The translations under genes were made by a program, and so were the position numbers. Positions 54,039 to 64,000 of a stretch of 64,000 nt of DNA are shown one piece after another (within the stretch, counting starts at the first letter, position 1; each line of letters opens with the position of its first letter). Below the pieces are notes generated by a model that saw only the letters and a list, made by a program, of their open reading frames with translations, had not been told where the DNA came from and made no database searches. Origin of the DNA: Favolaschia claudopus. Its lineage: Eukaryota > Basidiomycota > Agaricomycetes > Agaricales > Mycenaceae. The DNA is taken from positions 806,001-870,000 of the forward strand of contig JAWWNJ010000052.1 in the NCBI GenBank assembly GCA_037176885.1, read 5' to 3'.

Positions 54039-56091
54039 GTGGCTAACCTGCTCATTAATAGTCTGCATCCTAAATGGCGACCGTCTATTAACGGCCAAGA
54101 TATCTTAGAACAGTTTCAATTGACTCCAGAGGAAATGGCTCTGAATCAGAAGCCAATACTTGTGAATGAACCGAAGTTCTTTGACCCTCGACTTGCATTG
54201 ACAAGCTTACAAGACGGATTCAGGATTTTTGTTTCGACGACCCGTTCGTTCAAATTCCAAGCCGAAGAATGACATTTTCGGGGGACACTCCCGCCCTCAA
54301 AACAATTACTTTATGCCCAACGATGGTGCGTCCCGGAGAATCGATTACCGAAATACGTCTGATGATCGTAACATCGACTGAAGAGCAAGTTGAATACACT
54401 CAGTGAACATGACTTTTGATCAGAGCTCAATTCAACTCTCTTATGATAACGCACTTTTGGGTGGTGTTCTATTTTCCCTGCAATCCTATCCGAAAAATCA
54501 ACCTCTCCTTTTCTGCTCAACCTCAGACTTCCTACTTAGAGCTTTGATTCAAAATCGAGCTAGAGTTGAGCATGATTTGTTGAACAGTAGCTTTCCGTTA
54601 ATTAGGGCCGTATTCGCTGCTTTAAAAGAACACGCAGCTAAGATTCAATTCATGAAAGTGAAGACTTACCCCATGCGACATGACACTAATTTTCACCCCT
54701 CCGATGTGGAGATCGATACAGATATTGACGTTATGTTCCAGTGTGATGGAATGCCTATACATCAAGGCTCACAACGAACCTTTACAAAAATCATTCGGAA
54801 CCTGGCCCAAGGTGGCCCGCCGCAAAGGGACTTTTATAAATCTGGAACGAATTCGGTATGCGGTGAATGAACTTTCAGATTTCTCACCAGCGGACGAAGA
54901 AATATGGCTTTCCATACGATCCCCCAATTTCCAGCGGTGACACGAGAATTTTATTGGAAATGTATCCATAACATTTTCAGAGTAGGAGAGTTTTGGGATC
55001 ATATCCTAACTCAGAGATTTACGGTCAGTGTCCGGTTTGTAACGTACCCGAAACCCTTGAACACATTGCTCTGGAATGCAATGCTCCTGATCGGAGTACA
55101 ATATGGTCTCTGACACGGCAACTGTGGTGTAGAAAATTTAGTGAGTGGCCAAACCTCAATTGGGGCCTGGTCTTGGGTTGCAATTCCGTCCGATTCAGGC
55201 TGACGCACGCCTCCCCCCACAATGACTTGCCTAATTAGGAAATTTGGCGCACGCCTAGGGCATGGAATTGCTCGAATTTGAGGACTTGCAAATGCTCTCT
55301 AGTGTAATGGATAATGTAGTGGTTAGCTGTTCGATAACATCACGTAGGTGGCCTGGGTTCGATTCTCGATCTTCGTATTTTGGTTAGTCATTTTGTTATT
55401 TTGATCTGTTAATTTTTTCTTCTCGAATCCAGCAAGACAATAACAGGACATGGTGGTTAGGGTTAGGAAAACTCCCTCCCCAATGGAATCCACTGTTATC
55501 CAAAATTTTTCGGCAGTTTCGAATTTGTAATCGCTGGACACAGAATCCAGCAAATGAATGCTGGGTTAGGCAAGGAAAGCAGCAAAAGAGACTTGTTCAA
55601 AGTATTTGATTGGAAGTGCACCAAAAAAAAGCCGGTAATTGACCTCCCAGGTTCGAACCCACGCCATCCCGAGAAAGGCAATATGTCACGTGACAGTCAT
55701 TGCGGGGGGAGGCCAGAGGGTTTTCCGATTCAAGACGGCAAAAGGCAGGCTCAACAGAGGAAAAGCACGGTTATTTGCAATCCTTATTTCAGTGGGTTGG
55801 CATGAGATCTGGAGACTTCGTGTTGACCGAGTACTTACAAATCCGGGGAAAACTCATTCAGTGAAAGCTATACACAACCAATGGTTGCGCTCGATCAACT
55901 GGTCCCTGAAGCGCGATATAATACTGTCAGATCGACGTAAATTTGGGAAGTTGGCCCTTGACAAGCAACTCGTGCTGAATACATGGAGCGGGTTGTTGAT
56001 GAACGAAGACGCTCTGCCGGATGACTGGACTCACGAGAAGGGGGTTTTAGTGGGTATACAGCCATTTGACATAAAAATTGGTATAGGATAG
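54039..56091 (+). pseudogene. LINE ORF2, RNase H to C terminus, interrupted
   Basis: EMALNQKPILVNEPKFFDPR is the usual stretch before the RNase H of basidiomycete LINEs. An RNase H-like part follows in another frame (GGVLFSLQSYPKNQPLLFCS, LIRAVFAALKEHAAKIQFMK). Next come AVNELSDFSPADEEIWLSIR and a zinc-like CPVCNVPETLEHIALEC box at about 55027-55080. After an insertion at about 55209-55714 the C-terminal end resumes: RLFAILISVGWHEIWRLRVD, LDKQLVLNTWSGLL, LPDDWTHEKGVLVGI and a stop at 56091. The endonuclease and RT are absent (5' truncation). Several frameshifts occur. A 3' tail runs to a poly(A) at 56233-56250. Confidence 0.75.
55209..55714. mobile_element. Insertion in LINE ORF2 with tRNA-like Pol III boxes
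   Basis: The bounds gcctccccccacaatgact and, inverted, gcctccccccgcaatgact match at 18 of 19. Outside them, at equal distance (11 bases), ccgattca occurs on both sides (near 55190 and 55726), a possible 8-bp target duplication. Inside, tggataatgtagtggtta (55308) and ggttcgattct (55356) match Pol III A and B boxes with tRNA-like spacing of about 48 bp. A second B-like ggttcgaaccc lies near 55650. The T-arm pairing is imperfect and the acceptor stem is missing, so it is tRNA-derived, not a tRNA gene. Confidence 0.5.
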
Positions 56092-56232
56092 CATTCTCAC
56101 GGGCTGGAGTCCCACACTGGTATTTCCGTGCGTAATTGGCATTTCCTCCTGGACATATTCCCCGGCAACGTCTGGTTAACCGCCAGAGACCCATGCGGAC
56201 GACTTGGATGACTGAGTATCGTTAATAACGCC

Positions 56233-56251
56233 CAAAAAAAAAAAAAAAAAG
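56233..56251 (+). other. Poly(A) end of the truncated LINE
   Basis: A run of 18 or so A after cgttaataacgccc, 140 bp beyond the ORF2 stop. No matching target duplication was found upstream. Confidence 0.6.
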
Positions 56252-57995
56252 AAACGTGGAAGTCACATGATGTGGAAGTCGGGTTGGCCGGGCCGGCAAT
56301 CACCACGGGTTCAAGTTCCTTAGCTAAGTATTGTTCCTTCCCCAAACCTTTCTGGACTGGTTTTCGGCGCTGATTCGGAATTTGACAACCGTTTTTTCCC
56401 AAAAATTGGCGAGAACAAATGGGAAATGGGATTTTTCTGCCGACGGTCTGGCGATTGGTACGGCTGGTACAGCGGAAGGTAGGACGATCGTTTGGTCGAG
56501 TGACGTAATGCCCAGCGGCATATCGGCAAGTGCGGCAGGAGTCAAGCCGCCGTCCCGTTTCATGCCGCCCCGGGTGATAGACAACGCTATTAGCAGCGAC
56601 TAGTGAACCATGTTCTTTGGCCGCCTCAGTGATTGATGATAGAGCCGGCATCAGCCAGGGCGCATCAAAACCTCCGCCCCATTTCCACAAACGGCGGGGG
56701 GCCGGCGGGAAAATGTCAGTCACCCTAGTGAGCATGGTGAGGCATGGACGAGCTCGTCATCGACAGCGAAAGGCGAGGCGCACATACGAGTCCTGTGTAT
56801 TTGATGGCTGTGTGCCAAGGACGCGCCGCCGTTCTCGCCGCCGGACCTGCCGCCGGTCAGAAATGCCGGACTTTACATATCCCATTCTTTCTGAAATTGA
56901 GAAAACGCATTTGCGGCCGAATTTCAATCTCCAAAAAAAAAAAAAAAAAAAAAAAAAAAATCGGAAAAAATTAGAATCTGCAGCTCGGCCACCCTTAATG
57001 GGAGGAGACCATCCGATCATTGTTTTGGGATTAAAGAGGCCGATGTATGATCGAACATTCCCGCGTGCCTCTTGTAACCAATGTGTTCCAACCATTGGGA
57101 ATATGGGCTTCCTTGATTTTGCGGCCACGCACTCGGTGTCGCAATTGGCTTGCTTGCCCAGTCTGTAGAGTGTAGAGTAAAGATATTTAGACACATCAAT
57201 CACCGCCAGTACACCGAGTACTATACCTCAGTCTTCTGACGACCTGCGTGGAACAGTGGCTCGCTGCAGGGGACGAGTCAAAGTGGAACCGAAAGAACCG
57301 AGGGAACAGAGCCGCCGGCGACAGCTGCTTAAGCTTGCTCCACCATTGTACTTAGCACCAAGACCGATGAGGAGCACGGTGGCGATTGAACTCTTTCCCT
57401 TTCCAATTACCTTGCTGGCAGCTGGTGACCCCCGCTTAGCTTAGCCGAGGTAACCACCGGAATACACGATTGTACTCTCTGGTGATCGGAGAACCGAGTC
57501 CGAGGACTCCGAGTATCCGCCAGCACACTGCCAGCACGGCAATTGCCGATGTGTGGGAAATTCTTGCTAGGAGAATTCTGTGCAAGCACGCCATGTTCTG
57601 TCTCTTGAATTCCAAATAACCATCGAGAGATGATAGACAGGAAATTGTTTTGTGTATAAAAAATTAGAATAACTACCCATTTGTCAAACTAATTAAATAG
57701 TTTTACAATTAAAGCCAAACAAAACTTCAGCTATCGGATTGTACAGTAACTACCAAATCTTTCAATCCTTCCGATCGTGAGCACAATCCATTCAATCGTC
57801 CGATTACTTCATCAGATTGAGGATATATTTGGCCAAAGTCACCATGATTAGTACATCTGGTAGAATTGGCGGGCAAAGAGGCACGTGACAGGTCACCATC
57901 AGTAACCTGCGGTGACCCCCACGCCGTTAGTACATGTTTATAAACAGCGGTTTATAAACCGGATTGGGCAAAACCACCGGTTTTCCAGCTATCTA
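56252..57995. other. No gene recognised; second long A-run
   Basis: An uninterrupted run of about 26 A ends near 56960 and may be another retroposon tail. The minus frames at 56097-56735 and 56757-57203 are long but carry no motif and read through poly(F) from the A-runs. The remainder has no coding pattern. Confidence 0.45.
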
Positions 57996-58329
57996 CAAAA
58001 CACTGGAGCGCTCCGAAAAAAAGTTCCCATTGATGCAATGACGTCAATTACCATATGAGGTAGGTGCCGGATCCATTGCGTCGACGGCTGGCGCGTCAGG
58101 GCGGGGCGACCTCGTGTTGCAGCCTAGGCGGCCATGGTAATCAGGAGCCGCTTGTGTGCAGGAGGGATGTAGCGGAAGGTATTGTAGGGCATGGTAGGCG
58201 AGAGAGACGTTCCAGGAGCAGTGACGAAAGGGCGAGTGTCGTTGGAGAAAGTGGAGCGGGCTGGCCGAATTAGGCAGGAGCTGTCAAAACCGTTGTGTGA
58301 ACTTTTTTTCGGAGCGCTCCAGTGTTTTG
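57996..58329. mobile_element. 334-bp Tc1/mariner-type MITE
   Basis: Perfect inverted ends of about 31 bp starting caaaacactggagcgctc; TA at 57994-57995 and 58330-58331. No ORF of note. Confidence 0.9.
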
Positions 58330-58599
58330 TACAGTGCCGGACACCCAAAGTCGACAATGTTGATTGCCGCCGAACGGGAATTTTGGGGATAAATCTGACT
58401 TCAGAATCGGATTCGCCGACCCCGGAAAAGCTCAAAAAACCACCTCCGAAGTTTTTCCCACGACATTTTGGCTGTGGCCAAATTTTTGGGGTCAAAAATC
58501 GAAACTCTGTGTACCTCTAGCGCAAAAATTTTGATCTCTGAGTAGTGCCGGAGAGAGTATGACGGCCGGGACTGCAATCTAGGCGGAAATCCGTGCAAA

Positions 58600-58796
58600 C
58601 TTTCAAAATCAACTCACGGCAGCGGAACGGCACGGTGGGCACACAGCTTGTTGGGGCTGGCCGCCCCAAACCCCGCTGCGCTCGCTCCGCTCGCGACGTC
58701 TCGCACGATCTCAACATCTCGACAAAGACCCCGTGATTTTCTGTCAAAAGTCACGCGACTGATGGCCTGGCCCTCTTTTCAAGTATAGGATAATCT
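58600..58796 (-). repeat. GC-rich dispersed repeat, opposite-strand copy
   Basis: On the minus strand, ttgaaaagagggccaggc and agaaaatcacgggg match 640-700, and acagcttgttggggc matches the ccccgacaagctgtg units. The Gypsy LTR is inserted directly beside it. Confidence 0.6.
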
Positions 58797-59041
58797 TGTG
58801 ACGAAAGTTTACCGTAAGGCAAGAATTTCGGCACACGAGAGCTGGTTTGTGGCGAACAGAGTGACTGGTTTAAGTTTTAGATTCACCAAAGAATTGTAGC
58901 TAATACATCTGAGTACTTATAGCAAGTAATAAGTAAAACAAAGGCGGAATGAGATCATCTATGAGCGCAGGATAATGTAAACGGAGCGGGAAGTCTAAGT
59001 ACAACACGGTCACGAGATAAAAGAAAAATGATGGTGTTACA
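58797..59041 (-). repeat. 3' LTR of the Ty3/Gypsy element (245 bp)
   Basis: On the minus strand it begins TGTAACACC just after the purine-rich ggagggcgta and ends TTTCGTCACA, with inverted TGT/ACA ends. It lies immediately after the last ORF and abuts dispersed repeat DNA. The matching 5' LTR must lie beyond the right edge of the window. Confidence 0.7.
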
Positions 59042-59076
59042 TACGCCCTCCAGGTTGACGCGTCGGCAACCTCAAT

Positions 59077-59850
59077 CTAAGTTTGCATCTCATCAGAACC
59101 TCCCGCGGACGGTCCCGCGCGCTTCTCCGCGGCAGCTTTCTCAGCAGCGGCCTTTTCAGCAGCCAACTCAGCCTCAATCTGAGCATCCAATTCCTCTCGC
59201 TCCTTCATCTCCTCCGCCATACGAGCCTTCAACGCTAAGCGCTGAGCCATGGCCGTCGCCTTCTCGTACTCCGGAGCATCCCGTTGCTGTTTCTTAACAC
59301 GCCCCTCGGCCTTCGCACGCTCACGATTATCCTGACGGCGCATATCCATCTCCGTCAGGCGGTCCCAACGCGCCTGGGAAACAAGGACTTGCCCGGAAGG
59401 CGGCGCCTCGGCGAGATCACTCTCGCGAACAAGATAGGTGACGATAGAAGGGAGAGGATGATCGGGGGTACCAGAGGTTGCGTCCGGAATCGAGGTCGTA
59501 ATAAGCCCATTTCTCGCCAGACAGGCAGTTGGCGTTGAGAATGCGGGCGAAGTCGACGTAGCCCCACGGCATGTCCTTGAAACGATTGGCGGAGTCGTTA
59601 AGGAGGTAATTGAAAAGGATGTACACGCGGACGAGAACCGCGGGAACAACGTGGCTGGTTTTGAGGTCCGGGTCGCGAAGGAGGAAGGTGTTGCTGAAGC
59701 CAGTGCGAGTTATTAAACTCGAGGAATTTGGCGAGAGCGACGATGTCATTGCGAAGGACACCGTTCACGCGGAAGCTGGATGATTGGGTGGAAGAGGAAG
59801 AAGATTTGTTGGAATGTTTGTGGTTGGGCATGGTGAGGGATGGAATGACG
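59077..59850 (-). pseudogene. Extra ORF after Gypsy pol: conserved-looking domain plus coiled coil
   Basis: Starting at MPNHKHSNKSSSSSTQSS (about 59830), in frame with the end of pol, the protein has DIVALAKFLEFNN. After a frame change near 59690 it reads DLKTSHVVPAVLVRVYILFN, YLLNDSANRFKDMPWGYVDF, ARILNANCLSGEKWAYYDLD. After another near 59480 it reads SIVTYLVRESDLAEAPPSGQ, VLVSQARWDRLTEMDMRRQD, then a long charged helix and an alanine/glutamate-rich end. That gives about 250 residues. I do not know its function. It occupies the position of an env-like third ORF, but I see no signal peptide or membrane span. It could be a captured host gene or a nucleic-acid-binding accessory. Confidence 0.5.
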
Positions 59851-61542
59851 GTTGAGGAAGCAGAGGATGAGTTAGAGGTAGAGGAAAACTCGGGATTGAG
59901 TTCCACAAACAAATTCAGAGAGTTTATATATCCACTCTGATTTGAGACATACCTCTGTTCCGCATGAATCAAGACGTTATCCGCAGAGAACACGTCAATG
60001 TCTTCCTCGGGTAATTTCCCAGACCCGAGCGGAAGTTCAGAAATCTCAGATATTCCGAGAGACTCAAAATAATCCTGTAAGGCGGTGAGATGACTCGCCT
60101 GAGAGTATGGCATCCAAGAGCGATCCCCGGATTGCCACTGAACTTCAAAGACGGCATTGGCACGCCGTCCCGAGTGCCCCACAATTTTATCAATAGCCCA
60201 TTCGTGGGTCGTTGCATTGGTGGAAACATCCAGCTGAGTTTCCAGCCTCCCTGGGAAGCGGCGGTCATCATTCGGCACATGGATCCGAAGTAATGAGGAA
60301 TGAAAGACATCGTGTACACCGCGTTGTTTCATATTTGAAGGCAGTTCAATCTGAAATGAATTATTCCCGAAGTCTCGGAGAATGCGGTAAGGACCAATGA
60401 ATTTAGGAATTAGCTTACGAGCTAATCCCTTCTCAAACTTGAGGTTCTTGGTTGAGAGATAAACCAAGTCTCCTTGCACAAAAGGTGCGGCTTGCCTTCG
60501 CCTATTCGCGTTGCGAGTTTGTTTGACGCGAGCAGCAAGAACTGCGTCATGAGCTGCCATAATGGCAAGCCGACGTTGTAATGCGAAATTAGCGATCCCA
60601 GGGTATTCTCGAGTACGATCGGAGTCCCAGATCAAGGACCGAGGCATCCGCCCGTTGTTCAGAAAGAATGGAGTATAGCCCGTTGTCTCAGAACGAGCGG
60701 AATTGAGTGCAAATTCCACAGCAGGTAATTTTGCAACCCAATCCTTCTGTTTCTCGCCAATGCACTGTCTAAGCATTTGAGTAACGGTACGGTTTGCCCG
60801 TTCCGTGCTGCCATCTGTCTCGGGATGATACGCGCTCGACATTTTCAGTTTGGTTCCAATCGATTCGTGAAGTCGACGCCAGAAATTACTGGTAAACAAG
60901 ACATCACGGTCACTCACGATGGATTTTGGTAGCCCGTGTAACTTGTACACATGTTCGAACATAAGTTCGGCCATCTGCTTAGCAGTGTAATTGATACGGC
61001 TCGGAATTATGTGTACCATCCCTGTTAATAAGCAAATTACAACTGTAATTGAATTGACGGTTCTTAGACTCGGGGAGAGGTCCCACAAAGTCTACCCCAA
61101 TCGATTCCCAAGTCTGAGTGGGAGGATTAAGTGAATGAAGAAATCCGTAGGGTTTCTGATTGTTCGGCTTACTGTGTTTGCAAGTTTTGCACGAGTCGCA
61201 ATAAATTTGCGTATCCGGAACTAAGTCCTTCCACCACACATACTCCCGAAGGTAGTCCGTGGTTTTGCGAGGCCCCAGATGCGCCAGAACAGAGTGAGCT
61301 TCCGAGATGATAATTTCCCGGATGTTTCGACCCTTGTATTTGAGATGAGGGATACAGAGGACTTTGCGATCGTGTTCACAGAGGAATATGAGCCCGTCAG
61401 AGACCTCGAAGTTCTTGAAGGCTTTCGGAGTTGCCAGAATGTCCTTAAAGAACGAATCTTCGTCGTATTTATGCTGTAAGAACTTCACCAAGTCCAAGCC
61501 ATCAGTCCCTCCAGAGACCACAGGAAAGAGAGAAGGATCCAT
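59850..61542 (-). pseudogene. Gypsy integrase with chromodomain-like C terminus
   Basis: The first frame (61542-61080) has the zinc-binding EAHSVLAHLGPRKTTDYLRE and YCDSCKTCKHSK (HHCC), then GVDFVGPLPESK with the first catalytic D. A frame break near 61070 precedes KSIVSDRDVLFTSNFWRRL (second D) and YHPETDGSTERANRTVTQML (E). Then come the GPYRILRDFGNNSFQIELPS strand region, HDVFHSSLLRIHVPNDD and WAIDKIVGHSGRRANAVFEV followed by QWQSGDRSWMPYSQA, a chromodomain-like fold that targets integration. There is no stop between this and the extra ORF. Confidence 0.9.
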
Positions 61543-61811
61543 GTCCTTAACTGTTGTTCAAGTTCAGACAGTGTAGGCGGTCGTGGAGTCGACGGAGAAA
61601 TAGATTCCGTTGATGGCGGATTTGCTTCGGGGATCAAAGTTTGATCACCGCTGTCAAGCGGCTTTGCCTCCGCACTTGACTTCACGTCGGTGCCCGCTCT
61701 TGACTTCGCGTCAGGCTTTTTCAATTTCGATTTATTGGTACTCCCGCCCTCCTTTGCTTCTCCTGGAGATGCAAAATCCTGTTTGTCAACGTTACGAATC
61801 ATTGACCTCAA
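61485..61811 (-). pseudogene. Gypsy RNase H-integrase linker
   Basis: A hydrophilic linker (KSKLKKPDAKSRAGTDVKSS and a proline/serine-rich end) in a frame of its own, between RNase H and integrase. It connects the two domains once the frame changes at each side are taken into account. Confidence 0.6.
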
Positions 61812-63595
61812 AACTCGACCCTCTTGGGTATGCTTCGCCTCAGCTGCTGCTTAAGCTGTTGCTCAGCAGCACGTGTAGCAGACCTCAAAACTCGGTCGCT
61901 CGCTATCGCTTTCGCTTCAGAACCAGCAAACACCGGCATGGAGATAGAATTGATATTGAGAGCGTCGTTATTGACCACATCATGGTACGTGTACTCGCTT
62001 CTTGCGCGCACAGTACCCGGTGCCTCATTTGTGTATATCCGAGATAAAGCATCCGCGAGAACATTCTCTGTTCCCGGGATGTATACCACCTCAAAATCAA
62101 ATTCGGAAATCTTTTCCATCCAACGAGCTTGTCGTCCGGACAAATTCTTCTGGTTCATGAAGTGAATCAGACCTTTGTGGTCTGTTATCCATTTGATATG
62201 GAACCCTTGTAGTATGTCACGGTGCCTGATCATTGCTTCAACACCTGCTAACATTTCAATCTCATGCACAGGATAGTTCTGCTGAGCCGAGTTAAGTTTA
62301 GCAATTGCCGAACTCGATCCGTCCGTGACCAGAAAGGCAGGATCAGCACCTGGTCCGTATTTCAAAGGAACACGGCGATGCTCCCGGGATTGGTGAGCAA
62401 TCCGCTTACAATCTTCGAAAGCTCGCTGATGAGTATAACCCCAGCGGAAAGGAACAGTGTCCCCGGTTAATCCGTGAAGGATACCCATGGGCTCTCGAAT
62501 TCGAGCCAGATCATCAGCAAGGTATCCAATCGAGCCGAGAAATCCACGCAGTAAGTCCCGCTTCGTGGGAGTCTTCCAGTTGATTACACTGTCGACCTTA
62601 TCAGGGTCCATCCTAATTCCATCATCGTCGACAATCCGACCGAGGACTTTCATTTCGGGCTTCAGGAACTGAAGTTTATGCTCACTCAGGTAGAGTGTTT
62701 CGCGTTTCAACACATCAATGATAGATTTGACATGCTTTATGTGTTCCTTAAGCGTTTCCGAATAAATGACGATATCGTCAAGATATACATCCATGAACCT
62801 TCCGATGAAATCAGAAAACAGGTAGTTCATTAACGATTGGTACGTTGCGGGCGCGTTACAGTCGCCAATCTGGATCACCAAACTGACCATATTTCCATCA
62901 GGAGTCGTAACGGTTGTACGATCTACATGTTCGGGAATTATCCGAATCTGTTCATATGCGTCCTGGCCATCAATTAGCGAGCGATATTTACACCGCGCAA
63001 CACGACGCAAAATACCTTCCATGTCGGGAAGCGGTGAAGATAACTTGTGAGTATTTTTGTTGCGCGCTCGCAAGTCAACCACAGTGCGTAATTTCGGCGG
63101 GTTTGTCTTCGCTTTCGGAATTAACAGCATAGGAACAGTATTTCCTGAACTAGTTACTTTCCAGCGCCCAGTTTTCAAGTAATTTCGGCGCTTTTCATCC
63201 CATTGAGGACGAAGAGCCTCTGGACACCGAGACGGTCTCCAAGGTAAGATTTTCTTTTCGTCAATCAGAGGGATCGTATGGTTAATTGCACGCAAAGGCG
63301 GCAGAGGTGTTTCAGCCGCTTTCTTGCAGATTGGCTTTGCGTATTCCATCAACTCGTCTCGAGCCAATTGAACCACATTATCAGCCAACTCCGCTGAATG
63401 TGAATAGATCTTCGCCGTTGCGACACCGGAAATAGGTAAGCATTTCGCGCTACCAACACAAACTCGAGCGGGGTTGAGCCCGATATTAACTTGATGTTGA
63501 AACAGCCACGCCGTTCCAAGAATCAAGTCATAACCACTCACATTGGCGAGATAGAAAGTACGTGGACAGTTGATGTCTTGATATTTGAAACTCAC
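61808..63595 (-). pseudogene. Gypsy reverse transcriptase and RNase H
   Basis: The 595-codon frame starts with the end of the protease (SGYDLILGTAWLFQHQVNIG). The RT follows: LRTVVDLRARNKNTHKLSSP, YRSLIDGQDAYEQIRI, APATYQSLMNYLF and the catalytic YLDDIVIYS near residue 270. A thumb/connection (GFLGSIGYLADDLARI) comes next, then RNase H with LVTDGSSSAIAK, EIEMLAGVEAM and WITDHKGLIHF and an end VLADALSRIYT. The first RNase H catalytic motif is altered compared with the usual TDAS-x-G. It copies element RNA and removes the template. A stop after KRVEF ends the frame at 61808. Confidence 0.95.
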
Positions 63596-63636
63596 TTCAA
63601 CCGAGTGATTAATTTTCGACCTCGAACCTTGAACAG

Positions 63637-63948
63637 CTAGTTGAAGGACAATTGGTTCGTCCCAATTGGTTCGTCCAATTCTCGTCGTTTCAACTGAAGC
63701 TGATCTGCCAAAGAGGTCGAAATCAGATCCCCGAGTGAACCCGAGTCAACGAGTGCACGCGCTGGGTGCCCGTTGACATGAACTACAATAATCAACGGCT
63801 TTGCGACAATTTTGTCAGGGACTCGAGGCATGCATGCGGTACGCGAAATTCCATTTACTTGATCCGCAGGGACCTGAGTTCCTCCGCAGTATAGAATAGA
63901 CGATTCTAACGCGTCTTGGAATTGAACATCCGCAAGCATTTTCAACAA
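63637..63948 (-). pseudogene. Gypsy retropepsin (N-terminal part)
   Basis: VHVNGHPARALVDSGSLGDLISTSL near residues 55-80 is the aspartic-protease flap and active site, with DSGS in place of the more common DSGA or DTGA. ADQLQLKRRELDEPI then leads to a frame break. The break is explained by a 14-bp tandem duplication at 63649-63676. Upstream sequence continues toward gag at the window edge. Confidence 0.85.
63649..63676. repeat. 14-bp tandem duplication breaking Gypsy pol
   Basis: caattggttcgtcc occurs twice in direct succession. Fourteen is not a multiple of three, so the protease and RT frames are separated here. Confidence 0.95.
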
Positions 63949-64000
63949 GTATGATAATTTAGGTAGCGCACTCGGTCTACCGAATTCAACTTCGATTGTA

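Larger units (their letters stand above)
58797..64000 (-). mobile_element. Ty3/Gypsy retrotransposon, 3' part; continues past the window
   Basis: Minus-strand order is protease, RT, RNase H, integrase with chromodomain-like end, an extra ORF, then LTR: the Ty3/Gypsy (Metaviridae-like) order. Gag and the 5' LTR are outside the window. Frameshifts at about 63650, 61810, 61540, 61070 and 59690 make it inactive as read. Confidence 0.9.

Noticed and set aside
55300..55380. tRNA gene
   Set aside because: A and B boxes fit, but acceptor and T stems do not pair, so it is at most tRNA-derived.
56097..57203. Long minus-strand ORFs
   Set aside because: They translate two A-runs as polyphenylalanine and have no recognisable domain.
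59077..59850. Retroviral-type env
   Set aside because: No signal peptide, membrane span or cleavage site is visible in the extra ORF.

Overview
The window looks like repeat-dense DNA from a basidiomycete fungus, most likely an Agaricomycete. This rests on short GT-AG introns of about 48-65 bp that can be spliced in frame at several loci. It also rests on a KDZ transposase of the cysteine-cluster type, a BED-finger hAT, chromodomain-like Ty3/Gypsy and Ty1/Copia elements, LINE ORF1/ORF2 pieces with RNase H, a tyrosine-recombinase (Crypton-like) remnant and small multi-exon genes of the expanded 'agaricomycete hypothetical' kind. Genus is not determinable here. I see no rRNA, tRNA, CRISPR or bacterial-type operon. 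All family calls come from reading motifs, not from a database search.

Layout. 1-2.7 kb: gene-free, with GC-rich repeats and a MITE. 2.77-9.19 kb: the best resolved structure. A short non-LTR element that keeps ORF1, a 3' tail, poly(A) and a 14-bp target duplication, but no ORF2, is split by a 4,836-bp KDZ DNA transposon with an 8-bp target duplication. The KDZ element carries an uninterrupted five-exon transposase (+) and a convergent cysteine-cluster gene (-). That second gene holds a 684-bp foldback MITE one base from a splice donor. 9.7-15.3 kb: a Ty1/Copia element (-) hit by two TIR elements with 9- and 11-bp target duplications. 16-27.7 kb: transposase fragments (Plavaka-like, a coiled-coil family), many MITEs, a Helitron-type helicase tail and a lone gag. 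28-33.1 kb: small spliced genes, including one with a fully consistent four-exon model (32082-33098). 34.5-39 kb: a LINE ORF1 and a decayed hAT. 40.2-46.9 kb: TIR elements, one with phased TTCGGATAA arrays. 47-50.5 kb: a recombinase remnant and an agaricomycete-type gene. 51.5-56.3 kb: Gypsy protease remnant, LINE ORF2 3' part with an insertion. 58.8-64 kb: the 3' LTR and pol of a Ty3/Gypsy element (-) that continues beyond the window and has an extra ORF fused after integrase.

Interaction. Most sequence is nested mobile DNA, so insertion order can be read. The LINE preceded KDZ, which preceded the foldback MITE. Copia preceded both of its inserts. The 2.17-kb TIR element preceded its inner MITE. 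Shared short termini in different places (24.6/51.6 kb and 17.4/21.1 kb) point to further element families whose full extent is not resolved.
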